Source: Frankia sp. AgB1.9 (GTDB lineage: Bacteria; Actinomycetota; Actinomycetes; Frankiales; Frankiaceae). From it: a stretch of DNA of 64,000 nt. The stretch's first letter is position 1. Every line of letters starts with the position of its first letter. Positions 34,092-42,458 of the stretch are shown here, one piece after another. The stretch spans positions 18,135-82,134 of the forward strand of contig NZ_JADWYX010000002.1 in NCBI RefSeq assembly GCF_016786355.1. The letters are read 5' to 3'. The notes beneath the pieces are model-generated. The model had not been told where the DNA came from. It did not search any database and was given only the letters and a program-made list of their open reading frames with translations. Both the position numbers and the translations under genes were made by a program.

Positions 34092-35561
34092 CTAGCGCAG
34101 CTCACCGATCGCGATGTGCTTGACCTCCTGGAAGGCGCGCACCCCGTCGGGCCCGCGCTCACGGCCGAGACCGCTCTGCTTGTAGCCACCGCTGGGCGCG
34201 TAGGCGCTGAACACCGCCGTGTTGACGTTCACCGCCCCGGTGCGCAGCCGGCGCGCCACCGCCGTCGCCGCGGCCACGTCGGCGCCGTAGACCTGGCCGG
34301 ACAGGCCGTACTCGCTGTCGTTGGCGATACGGACCGCGTCGTCGAGGTCGCGGTAGCCGAGCACCGCCAGCACCGGGCCGAAGATCTCCTCCTGCGCGGC
34401 GGGATTCCCGTTGTCCGGCACGTCCAGGACGGTCGGCTCGACGTAATAGCCGCGGTCCAGCCCGGCCGGCCGGCCACCGCCGACGGCAACCGTCCCGCCG
34501 TTCTTCTCGGCGGCGGCGATGAGGCGTTCGCAGCGGTCGCGCGCGGCGGCGTTGATGACCGGCCCCATCAGGGCGGACGGGTCGCTGGGCGGCCCGACCT
34601 TGAGCGCGCCGTAGGCGCGGCTGACCGCGGCGACGACCTCGTCCTTGCGGTCGGCCGGCACGACCATCCGGGTCGCGGCGACGCAGGCCTGGCCGGCGGT
34701 CATCGCCACGACCTGCATCGCGCCGGCGGTCACCTTCTCGACGGCATCGGGCAGGTAGATCTGCGCCGACTTGCCGCCCAGCTCCAGGGCCACCCGCTTC
34801 ACGGTCGGCGCGGCCTGGGCGAGGATGCGTCGGCCGACGGCGGTGGAGCCGGTGAACGACACCATGTCGACCGCCGGATGGGTCGTCAGCAGCTCCGCGC
34901 CGGCGGCTCCCTCCTCGATGACGACCGACAGGACGCCCGGCGGAAGGCCGGCGGCCTCGGCCGCGGCGCCGAATGCTAGCGAGGAGATCGGCGTCAGCGG
35001 GCTCGGCCGCAGGATCACCGAGTTCCCAGCCATCAGCGCCGGGATCACCTTCTGGAACGCCATGATGATCGCCCCGTTGTACGGAGTGATCGCCGAGACC
35101 ACGCCGACCGGCTCGTGGCGCCGGACGCTGAGCGCCAGCCGGCCGCGTACCAGCTCGTCGACCGGCACGGGGCTGGCTTCCTCGTGCCGCATCGAGAGAT
35201 ACAGCGCGATCGTGTCCCGGCCGAGCCCGAGCCCGGACGCCAGCTGCGCCCGCTCGGCGAACGCGACCGGCTGGCCGGCCTCGGCGACCATCGTGGCGAC
35301 CAGGGCCGGCCCGTTCGCGGCGAGATGGTCGAGGAAGACCCCCAGGATCTTCGCCCGGTCGGCCGCCGGCAGGTCCGCCCAGACGCCCGCGTCGAAGCTG
35401 CGCCTGGCCTCGACGATGGCCCGCTCGACCTCGGCGAGCGGCGTCGTTCCCACCTCGGCGACCGTCGTCTCGTCGGCCGGGTTCTCCACCCCGAACGCGC
35501 CGTCGCCGTCTACCCAGGTACCCGCGACGTAGGACCGTCGCTCCGTGATGATCGCCGGCAC
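34092..35561 (-). CDS. Aldehyde dehydrogenase
   Basis: A 489-residue aldehyde dehydrogenase. It has the base Glu in ALELGGKSA and the nucleophilic Cys in AGQACVAATR, so it looks active. The usual TPWN motif of the nucleotide and oxyanion region reads TPYNGA here, keeping Asn. It belongs to the minus-strand block with a P450, SDR and amidohydrolase, and would oxidise an aldehyde from the P450/SDR or retro-aldol step. Spacing to the neighbours is 45 and 66 bases. Confidence 0.9.
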   Translation of the reverse strand: MPAIITERRSYVAGTWVDGDGAFGVENPADETTVAEVGTTPLAEVERAIVEARRSFDAGVWADLPAADRAKILGVFLDHLAANGPALVATMVAEAGQPVAFAERAQLASGLGLGRDTIALYLSMRHEEASPVPVDELVRGRLALSVRRHEPVGVVSAITPYNGAIIMAFQKVIPALMAGNSVILRPSPLTPISSLAFGAAAEAAGLPPGVLSVVIEEGAAGAELLTTHPAVDMVSFTGSTAVGRRILAQAAPTVKRVALELGGKSAQIYLPDAVEKVTAGAMQVVAMTAGQACVAATRMVVPADRKDEVVAAVSRAYGALKVGPPSDPSALMGPVINAAARDRCERLIAAAEKNGGTVAVGGGRPAGLDRGYYVEPTVLDVPDNGNPAAQEEIFGPVLAVLGYRDLDDAVRIANDSEYGLSGQVYGADVAAATAVARRLRTGAVNVNTAVFSAYAPSGGYKQSGLGRERGPDGVRAFQEVKHIAIGELR

Positions 35562-35627
35562 GCCCGGCCTCCTCGCTGTTCGTCGGTTCCCGTCCCGGCC
35601 GCGCGAGCCCGCGGCGCGTCGACCGGG

Positions 35628-36830
35628 CTAGAAGGGGTTGGCGCTGTAGACGACGGCGCCGCCGTAGTGCGGCGACGAGTGGCAGGCGACGCCGACGGTC
35701 GCCTTCGCGCGCTGGCGGTCACCGGCGCGGCCGGACAGCTGCAGGTAGCACTCGAGCATCTGCGGGACGCCGTGCATCCGGCCGTTGCCGAGCGCGCCAC
35801 CACCCGACAGGGCGGGCAGGCCGTCCGGGGAGTCGGCGTCGAGACCGCCGGCGGCGGCGAGGCGGTGCGCCTCCCCGACCGGGCACAGGCCCAGCACCTC
35901 AAGCCAGAAGTAGACGAAGGGCGAGAAGCCGTCGTAGACCTGCGGCAGGTCGACCTCCGCGGGTTTGACCCCGGACCGTTCCCACAAACGGCGGGCGAGG
36001 CCCGACCCGGCGTCCATGATGTCGTCGAGCGGCCAGTGCAGCGGCAGCCGCCGCCGCGGCGGCAGGCCCGCGGCGGAGCCGGACACGTACACGGGCGCGT
36101 TCGGCAGGTCCGCGGCACGCTCGGCCGAGGTGAGGACGAACGTCGCCACCCCGTCGACGGGGATGTCGCAGTCGAGCCGGCAGATCGGGTCGGCGAGCAG
36201 CGGCGCCGCCAGGTACTCCTCGGCGCTCAGCGGCCGCCCGCTCCAGTAGGACCAGGGCAGCCGCGCGCCGTTCTTGCGGGCCTCGACCAGCACGGCTGCC
36301 ATCGACTCCCGGCTCGCCCCGTAGCGCTGGAGGTACTCGTTGTACGGCAGGGCGATCATCTGCAGCGGCCCGAAGAAGCCCTGCGGGGCGGTCCACTGCT
36401 GCCCGCCCGAGGCCTCGGTCATCGGGTTGGCGTGGTAGCTGCCGACCGGGTTGTGCAGCGCCCGGTGCAGCAGGACGTAGTCGGCGGCGCCGCTGGCCAC
36501 CGCGTTGACCGCCAGGCCCACGGCGCCGGTGAGGGCTCCGACGCCGTCGAAACCGGCCGTGTAGCCGGCGTCGGCGCCGAGGTGCGCGGCCATCCACTGC
36601 GACGACACGATCGACGTCCCGTCGGTGACGGCGTGCGCGCCCGAGGTGGGGAACAGCGATGCGGTGACGAAGCCGTCGACGTCGCCGACGGTCAGGCCCG
36701 CGTCGGCGATCGCCTGGCGGGCGGTGTCGACCGCGAGGGCACCCAGCGGCTGGGCCGCGTGCCGCTGGACCCGGCTGTGGGCGTAGCCGACGATCGCGAC
36801 CTGGTTGCTCGCCGGCGAACGGCCGTTCAT
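35628..36830 (-). CDS. Thiolase-fold lipid-transfer protein, retro-aldolase type
   Basis: A 400-residue protein of the thiolase fold (SCP-x/Ltp type). The usual nucleophile loop with Cys-Ala-Ser-Gly is replaced by FDGVGALTGAVG, so it cannot be a normal thiolase. It does keep VYDGFSPFVYFW and a C-terminal CHSSPHYGG. The Tyr-Asp pair and loss of Cys match Ltp2-like aldolases, which cleave a beta-hydroxyacyl-CoA side chain together with a DUF35 partner. That partner is the overlapping gene upstream. The start at 36830 overlaps the DUF35 stop by four bases. Substrate: probably a side-chain acyl-CoA. Confidence 0.82.
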   Translation of the reverse strand: MNGRSPASNQVAIVGYAHSRVQRHAAQPLGALAVDTARQAIADAGLTVGDVDGFVTASLFPTSGAHAVTDGTSIVSSQWMAAHLGADAGYTAGFDGVGALTGAVGLAVNAVASGAADYVLLHRALHNPVGSYHANPMTEASGGQQWTAPQGFFGPLQMIALPYNEYLQRYGASRESMAAVLVEARKNGARLPWSYWSGRPLSAEEYLAAPLLADPICRLDCDIPVDGVATFVLTSAERAADLPNAPVYVSGSAAGLPPRRRLPLHWPLDDIMDAGSGLARRLWERSGVKPAEVDLPQVYDGFSPFVYFWLEVLGLCPVGEAHRLAAAGGLDADSPDGLPALSGGGALGNGRMHGVPQMLECYLQLSGRAGDRQRAKATVGVACHSSPHYGGAVVYSANPF

Positions 36831-37273
36831 CGCGCACCGGCCAGCCGGAAGGCGGGGACCGAGACCCCGTCGGCCACGTCCTCGAAGACGACCGTGACCT
36901 CGTCGCCGATCCGGAGCGGCACGTCGACGCCGTCGAGAAGCCGCCCGATCAGTCGTAGGTCGACCTGGTCGGCGAGCTCGACGTCGACCAGCAGGAACGG
37001 AACCTCGAAGCCCGGGAGGAACGACTGGCGGACGACCGTCCACGACCGGACCTGACCCTGCCCGCTCACCGGCTCGAAGCGGAATCCCGGGTCGGTGCTG
37101 CCGCACAGCGGGCAGACCGCCTCGGGCGGATGGGTGAAGCGGCCGCACCGGGCGCAGCGGGCGAGCGTCAGCTGATGGCTGGCCGCCGCGGCCCAGAACG
37201 GCTCCGACTGGGAGTCCGGCGCGGGAACCGGCCGGCGCGCCGACGAGGCCCCGGCCGTCGTCGGCGCGGTCAC
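36827..37273 (-). CDS. DUF35 Zn-ribbon/OB-fold protein, partner of the thiolase-like protein
   Basis: A 148-residue protein. A rubredoxin-like zinc ribbon with two CxxC motifs (CARC and CPLC) occupies residues 40-60, and an OB-fold domain follows (GQGQVRSWTVV). DUF35 proteins bind acyl-CoA and form complexes with thiolase-like aldolases such as Ltp2 and with HMG-CoA synthase/thiolase in archaea. Both ends overlap neighbouring genes by four bases, which supports complex formation in fixed ratio. GTG at 37273 is set by the overlap with the CoA-transferase stop. Confidence 0.87.
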   Translation of the reverse strand: MTAPTTAGASSARRPVPAPDSQSEPFWAAAASHQLTLARCARCGRFTHPPEAVCPLCGSTDPGFRFEPVSGQGQVRSWTVVRQSFLPGFEVPFLLVDVELADQVDLRLIGRLLDGVDVPLRIGDEVTVVFEDVADGVSVPAFRLAGAR

Positions 37274-38493
37274 GGGATCACCCCGGCGTCCTTGAGCTGG
37301 GCGATGCCCTCCCAGGTGCGGCCCAGCTCCAGCAGCACCTCCTCGGTGTGCTCGCCGTGCTCCGGCGCCCGGCGCAGTGGCGGTGGCTGTTCGTCGAACT
37401 GCACCGGCACGGTCGGCAGCCGGTAGCTCGGCCCGTCCTCGACGGCGACCTCGCCCAGATAGTCGTTGGCGATCACCTGGGGGTCCGTGAGCAGCTCCTC
37501 GACGGCCTGCACGGGTGCCCACGGGGCGTCGATCCCGGCCAGCAGGGCCTTCCACTCGTCGTAGGTGCGGGCGGCGAACTCCGCGTCCAGCTCGGCGACG
37601 CAGGCGTCCCGGTGGGCGTTGCGGGTCTTTAGGTCGGCGAACCGGGGGTCGGCCGCGAGGTCGTCGCGACCGACCAGCTGGCAGAAGGCCTTCCAGTACC
37701 GGTCGGCCTCCAGGAAGACCAGCTGGATGTGCCGGCCGTCCTTCGTCCGGTAGGTCCCGACCAGCGGGTTCGGCCCACCGCCGCGACCCTCGACCGGCCG
37801 CGGCTGACCACCGCCCAGCGCGGAGAGCAGGTCCGACGACAGCGTCCACATGGCCGTCGCCAGCAGCGAGACGTCCACGACCGACCCGGAGCCGGTGCGT
37901 TCGCGGCGCAGCAGCGCGGTGACGACGCCAAACGCCAGCGCCATCGCCCCGTTCCGGTCGCCCATCGCGCCGCGCTGGCTGATCGGGTAGTCCCGCTCCG
38001 GCGGGCTGAGCACATGGGCGACGCCGCCGCGCGCGAAGAACGCCGACGAGTCGTACCCGGGAAGATCTGCGTCCGGGCCGCGGGCGCCGTAACCGTGGCC
38101 CCGGGCGTACACGAGCCGGGGGAACCGCTCGCGCAGCGCCGCCGCGTCGAGGCCGAGCCGGGTGAGCGCCCCGGGCCGGAAGTTGGTCAGGAACACGTCC
38201 GCGGTCGCGAGCAGCTCGTCGAGCACGGCGCGGCCCTGCTCGTTGCGCAGGTCGACGGCGATCGAGCGCTTGCCCCGGTTGGCCAGCGCGATCGACAGGT
38301 TCACCCCGCCGCTGTCGGTCCCGATGCCCTGGGTGGCCAGACCCCGGTACGGGTCACCCTCCAGTCGCTCGACGCGGACGACGTCGGCGCCCCAGTCGGC
38401 CAGCAACGCCCCGGCGACCGGCACGAACACCCACTGCGCCAACTCGACGACGCGGACGCCGTCGAGGGCGCCTAAGTCCGCGGGCTGGTCCAT
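37270..38493 (-). CDS. Class III CoA-transferase (CaiB/BaiF family)
   Basis: A 407-residue family III CoA-transferase. It has GVRVVELAQWVFVP near the start, NFRPGAL near 105 and the catalytic Asp at about 179 in RGAMGDRNG. It heads the minus-strand block and is coupled to the DUF35 gene. It shares a divergent promoter region with an acyl-CoA ligase gene. It would load CoA onto the pathway acid, while the ligase may load the entering substrate. It is clearly different from the CoA-transferase at 16892. Confidence 0.87.
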   Translation of the reverse strand: MDQPADLGALDGVRVVELAQWVFVPVAGALLADWGADVVRVERLEGDPYRGLATQGIGTDSGGVNLSIALANRGKRSIAVDLRNEQGRAVLDELLATADVFLTNFRPGALTRLGLDAAALRERFPRLVYARGHGYGARGPDADLPGYDSSAFFARGGVAHVLSPPERDYPISQRGAMGDRNGAMALAFGVVTALLRRERTGSGSVVDVSLLATAMWTLSSDLLSALGGGQPRPVEGRGGGPNPLVGTYRTKDGRHIQLVFLEADRYWKAFCQLVGRDDLAADPRFADLKTRNAHRDACVAELDAEFAARTYDEWKALLAGIDAPWAPVQAVEELLTDPQVIANDYLGEVAVEDGPSYRLPTVPVQFDEQPPPLRRAPEHGEHTEEVLLELGRTWEGIAQLKDAGVIP

Positions 38494-38561
38494 GGTCGGG
38501 CTCCTCTCGGTCGCCGACCCCAGCAGCTCGCGGAGGTGGCCGGGGTCACTGTAGAACGTGA

Positions 38562-38602
38562 CTCTCGTGTCTGTGAAGACCTAATTCTTCCGAAGACGAG
38601 AG
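38562..38602. promoter_or_regulatory. Nested dyad between divergent CoA-transferase and ligase genes
   Basis: CTCTCGT (38562-38568) pairs with ACGAGAG (38596-38602), and inside it GAAGA (38575-38579) pairs with TCTTC (38586-38590), both centred near 38582. The concentric dyad lies mid-way in the 199-base divergent gap. It is a candidate operator, perhaps for the TetR protein encoded at 40220. Confidence 0.45.
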
Positions 38603-38692
38603 CTTGACGTCAGTCTCGAATGTTGCGAGCATCCAGCCGCCGCGTCGAGGACCCGGGATACCTGTGACCACGAACCTCGGAAGGAATCCGCC

Positions 38693-40216
38693 GTGGAGTC
38701 AGCCGCACAGACCCAAGCCAGCCCGACCGGCCAGGCAGCCTCTTCGGGCGGTCAGCCGCAGGACGTCAACCCGAGCATCGGGGCCAGGGTTCGCCAGCTG
38801 GCCGCCACGCGGCCACAGGCCGTCGCGTTATGGTCGGTCGCCCTCGACGGCGGCGAGTCGTCGTTCACCTGGGCGGTGCTGCACCAGCGGTCCAGTCAGG
38901 TCGCGGCCGCCCTGGCCGCGCGCGGCGTCGGACGCGGGGACCGCGTCGGGCTCGGGCTGCGCAACTCCCCGCAGTTCGTGATCGCCGCGTTCGCGGTCTG
39001 GAAGCTCGGCGCGGTGCCGGTCCCGGTCCGCTGGGATGTCCCCGACTGGGAGCTGGCCCGCGTCCTGGAGGTGATCGCGCCCCGGGTTCACCTGGGCGCG
39101 GACGACCTCGGCTGGATCGACGCCACCGAGAACGACGAGGTCCCCGACCTGCCCGACGTCACCGCGCCGCATCTGCAGGGCATCTGCTCGTCCGGCTCGA
39201 CCGGGCTGCCGAAGGTGATCGTGAACGAGCGGCCGGCCGTCTACGACGCCCGGGCGTCCGCGCCGATGATCGCCGCGTGGCGGGAGGTGTCACGGCCGCA
39301 GCGCATTCTCGTGCCGGCCCCGATGTACCACGCGAACGGGTTCACGACGCTCTACAACCTGCTTGCAGGCGACATCCTGGTGCTGCTGACCAAGTTCGAC
39401 GCGGCCCGCGCCGCGGACGCGATCGAACGGCACCGGATCACCCATTTCACCGCCGCTCCGACCATGCTGCAGCGCATCGCCGACCTTCCCGGCGTCGACG
39501 ACCGGGACTTCGGCAGCGTCGAATGGATCATCCAGGGCGCGGCGCCGATGCCACCGTCGCTGGTCCACCGGTGGGCGAGCCTGATCGGCCCGGAGAAGAT
39601 CTTCATGATCTACGGTATGACCGAGGGGCTCGGCTACAGCGCCCTGTTCGGCGACGAGTGGATGAGCCATCAGGGCAGCGTCGGACGGGGGTTCCGCGGC
39701 ACGGAGGTCCGGATCCTCGACGCGGCGGGCCAGGAGCTGCCGACCGGCCAGATCGGCGACGTCTACCTGCGGATGCCGCGGTTCGACGGTTACCACTACC
39801 TCGGCACCGCGCCCCGGCTGCCCACGACCGAGGACGGGTTCGTGACCGCGGGCGACATGGGTCACCTCGACGCGGACGGGTATCTCTTCCTCGCCGACCG
39901 GCGGGTAGACATGATCATCACGGGCGGCGCGAACGTCTTCCCCGCCGAGGTCGAGGCCGCCCTGATCGACCATCCCGCCGTCGCGGACGTCGTGGTGATC
40001 GGCCTGCGCGACGACGCCTGGGGCCGGCGGGTCCATGCCCTGGTCGAACCCGCCGACCCGGCGAACCCACCGACCACCGCCGAGATCATCGGCTACGCCA
40101 AGAGCAGGCTCGCCGCCTACAAGGTGCCCAAGACCGTCGAGCTGGTCGACCGCATCCCCCGCAGCGAGGCCACCAAGATCAGCCGCGGTGCCCTCGTCGC
40201 GGCCCGCGGCGGCTGA
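38693..40216 (+). CDS. AMP-forming acyl-CoA ligase
   Basis: A 507-residue ANL-superfamily ligase. The P-loop reads SSGSTGLPK, the adenine motif IYGMTEG, the hinge region GDMGHLDADGYLFLADR with GGANVFP, and the C-terminal catalytic Lys is in SEATKISR. GTG at 38693 has AAGGAA eight bases upstream. It is divergent from the CoA-transferase block and four bases before a TetR gene, so it is likely the entry step of the pathway under that regulator. Substrate acid unknown. Confidence 0.9.
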   Translation: MESAAQTQASPTGQAASSGGQPQDVNPSIGARVRQLAATRPQAVALWSVALDGGESSFTWAVLHQRSSQVAAALAARGVGRGDRVGLGLRNSPQFVIAAFAVWKLGAVPVPVRWDVPDWELARVLEVIAPRVHLGADDLGWIDATENDEVPDLPDVTAPHLQGICSSGSTGLPKVIVNERPAVYDARASAPMIAAWREVSRPQRILVPAPMYHANGFTTLYNLLAGDILVLLTKFDAARAADAIERHRITHFTAAPTMLQRIADLPGVDDRDFGSVEWIIQGAAPMPPSLVHRWASLIGPEKIFMIYGMTEGLGYSALFGDEWMSHQGSVGRGFRGTEVRILDAAGQELPTGQIGDVYLRMPRFDGYHYLGTAPRLPTTEDGFVTAGDMGHLDADGYLFLADRRVDMIITGGANVFPAEVEAALIDHPAVADVVVIGLRDDAWGRRVHALVEPADPANPPTTAEIIGYAKSRLAAYKVPKTVELVDRIPRSEATKISRGALVAARGG

Positions 40217-40219
40217 CCT

Positions 40220-40936
40220 GTGGCCTGGACGGACCGCGCGGCGGACTGGTCCCCTTCGGTACAGCGCTCCCGTGGTCGCACCATCGCGCAGGCCACGGGC
40301 ATCGTCGAGGCAGCCCGTCGGCTCCTGCGCGACAAGGGCCGGGACTTCACCACCCAGGAGCTCGCCCGCGAGGCGGGGGTCGCGCTCCAGACCTTCTACC
40401 GGCACTTTCCCAGCAAGGACCACCTGCTGGCCGCCGTCATCGAGGAGGAGATCGCCGAGAAGGCCGAGCGGATGGCCGCGGCGGCGCGCGACCTGCCCGA
40501 CCCGGTCGCGCGGCTGCGGTCCTATGTCGAGACCACGCTGGCCAGCATCCAGAACGACGCCACCGGTGAGACCGATCCGGCGGGCCTGCTGGGCCCCCGG
40601 TTCGTCACCGCCGAGCACTGGCGGCTACGGCAACGCCTGCCCGAGGACATGGACCGCGCCATCCAGCCCATGATCGACCTGATCGGTCGCGAGGTGGCGG
40701 CGGCCCGGGCCGCCGGGCTGCTGCGCCCGACCGGCGCCGACCGGGACGCCTCGCTCGTGACCATGTTGCTGATGACCGTGTTCCACCACTACGCCTACGC
40801 CCCGCTCGGCGAGCGACCCGACGGGATCGTCGAGCACGTCTGGGACTTCTGCCTGACCGGGCTCGGCGGCGGCGGCAGCCAGGCGGGCGATCAGCCGACG
40901 GAGGACCGCAATGTCGGACAGACCCCAGGAAGGTGA
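40220..40936 (+). CDS. TetR-family regulator
   Basis: A 238-residue repressor. The helix-turn-helix reads FTTQELAREAGVALQTFYRH, followed by the all-helical ligand domain with a FadR/KstR-like length. It starts three bases after the acyl-CoA ligase stop. Being co-transcribed with a ligase, it may sense the acyl-CoA formed. The nested dyad at 38562 is the nearest plausible operator. The last 25 residues are Gly/Gln-rich and probably disordered. Confidence 0.88.
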   Translation: MAWTDRAADWSPSVQRSRGRTIAQATGIVEAARRLLRDKGRDFTTQELAREAGVALQTFYRHFPSKDHLLAAVIEEEIAEKAERMAAAARDLPDPVARLRSYVETTLASIQNDATGETDPAGLLGPRFVTAEHWRLRQRLPEDMDRAIQPMIDLIGREVAAARAAGLLRPTGADRDASLVTMLLMTVFHHYAYAPLGERPDGIVEHVWDFCLTGLGGGGSQAGDQPTEDRNVGQTPGR

Positions 40937-41032
40937 GGACGAGATGTACGAATCCGATTCCCCGGCGGCGGCACCTCGGTTACGCGCCGGTCTCTCGTCA
41001 GCGGGCGCGGCCACCCGGTCGGGCGCCGTCCT

Positions 41033-42097
41033 ATGATCACGGCGTCGCCCCGGGTACCCGGCACCCTGCAGGAGATGCTGTCCCCCGCGTGGCTGGCCGA
41101 GGCGCTCGGCCCCCAGTTCCCCGGGATCCAGATCCAGGCCGTCACGACCGGCCCCGTCGTCAGCCGCGTGGCGACGAATCTGCGTTTCCACGTCGACGGC
41201 CAGACCCCGGACCTGGACTCCTCCTCGTTGGCGCTGTGCCTCAAGGGGATGTTCAACGAGTCCGGGACGCTGCTCGCCGGCACCGGAACGCACGAGGCCT
41301 TCTTCTACCGCGACCTGGCCGCCGCCACCGGCGTGCGCACGCTGCACGCCGTGTACGCCGGCGTCGACCCTGAGCGCCGCACCGGGCTGATCATCACGGA
41401 CGACGTCGTCGCCGAGGGCGCCGTCTTCCTCGACGCCCTCACCCCGTACACGCCCGACCAGGCAGCCGAGAGCCTCGCCGAGCTGGCCCGGCTGCACGCG
41501 GCGACGTGGCGCGCCCCCGGCCTCGCCGAGGTCGACTGGCTGGCGCCCAGGATGACCAGCCACCTTGGGCACCGCGGCTTCCCCGAGATCAACGGCAACT
41601 TCACCGGCCCGATCGGCGCCGGCGTGCCGGACGAGGTCCGCGACGCCGCGCGGCTCGTCGAGGCCTACAGACGGCTCGCGGCCGCGGTCGAGGTCGCCGA
41701 GCCCTGGTGTGTCATCCACGGCGACCCGCACGTCGGCAACCTCTACCTCGACGCGGCCGGCCGGCCGTCGTTCCTCGACTGGCAGCTCGTGCAGCGCGGG
41801 CCCTGGTACGTCGACGTCGGCTACCACCTGGCCTCCGCGCTGTCGGTCGCCGACCGCCGCAGCCACGAAGGGGACCTCCTTCGCCACTACCTGGCGCAGC
41901 TGCGCGCGGGCGGCGTCGACGTGCCCTCGTTCGACGACGCCCAGGCTGGCATCCGCCGTGGCGTCGTCGCCGGCTTCTTCCTCTGGGGCATCACCCTCAA
42001 GGTCAACCCGGCGATCACGACGGAGCTGCTGACCAGGATCGGCACCGCCGTCGCCGACTGGGACTCCCTGACGCTCACCCTCGCCGACCCGGACTGA
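41033..42097 (+). CDS. Phosphotransferase family protein (APH/EcKinase-like)
   Basis: A 354-residue kinase-fold protein with the catalytic loop CVIHGDPHVGNLY near 230 and the metal Asp in SFLDWQLVQRG. The following WYVDVGYHLASALSVADR is close to the same region of the protein at 27391, so the two are paralogues. This copy lacks the disordered tail. The start has no ribosome site. It follows the ligase/TetR pair, as the other copy follows a ligase, which hints at a shared role in the catabolic blocks. Substrate unknown. Confidence 0.78.
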   Translation: MITASPRVPGTLQEMLSPAWLAEALGPQFPGIQIQAVTTGPVVSRVATNLRFHVDGQTPDLDSSSLALCLKGMFNESGTLLAGTGTHEAFFYRDLAAATGVRTLHAVYAGVDPERRTGLIITDDVVAEGAVFLDALTPYTPDQAAESLAELARLHAATWRAPGLAEVDWLAPRMTSHLGHRGFPEINGNFTGPIGAGVPDEVRDAARLVEAYRRLAAAVEVAEPWCVIHGDPHVGNLYLDAAGRPSFLDWQLVQRGPWYVDVGYHLASALSVADRRSHEGDLLRHYLAQLRAGGVDVPSFDDAQAGIRRGVVAGFFLWGITLKVNPAITTELLTRIGTAVADWDSLTLTLADPD

Positions 42098-42458
42098 CCA
42101 CGACGCCGACGGCCCGGCCCGCGAGCCACGCCCCGCTCTCAGATGCGGCTCGCGGGCGGGTCGTCATCCGGTCCCGGTCCAGGACGAGGGGCAGGAAGAT
42201 CGTGTCGACGATCTCGACCAGCGCCTGGTCGGGTGCGGCTGTTCCGGCACCGCTCCCCGGCGTCCTCGTCCGTCGTCGGCTTCCTGCTCGGCCCCATCAG
42301 GGCGGCCCCCACCGTCGACCCGGTCAAGGCGGAGTCCGCGGTCCCGGTCTAGGCGCGCGTCGCTGTCCTGGAAATGACGCTGTCGGTGAGGAATCACCAA
42401 GCGCGGCATACTGGCACGAGAAGGGACTATCGCGGCTCCGTGAGACGGAGGGCTCGTC
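42098..42458. other. 361-base intergenic region with a possible regulator remnant
   Basis: No intact gene is seen. On the minus strand, two different frames read like pieces of one protein: TADSALTGSTVGAALMG near 42350-42290, then LVEIVDTIFLPLVLDRD near 42220-42170. The second resembles the last helix of a TetR-family protein, so this may be a frameshifted remnant. The right end must hold the promoter of the kinase gene. Confidence 0.3.

Noticed and set aside
32781..34979. 732-codon plus-strand frame
   Set aside because: It crosses the amidohydrolase and aldehyde dehydrogenase genes, which have intact catalytic motifs on the other strand; its own composition is shadow-like.
35115..37055. 646-codon plus-strand frame over the thiolase-like and DUF35 genes
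   Set aside because: It has no recognisable motifs; the minus-strand genes overlap by four bases and have family signatures.
42143..42352. Small plus-strand gene in the gap before the kinase
   Set aside because: The 69-residue frame is Arg/Ser/Pro-rich, has no ribosome site and resembles random GC-rich sequence.
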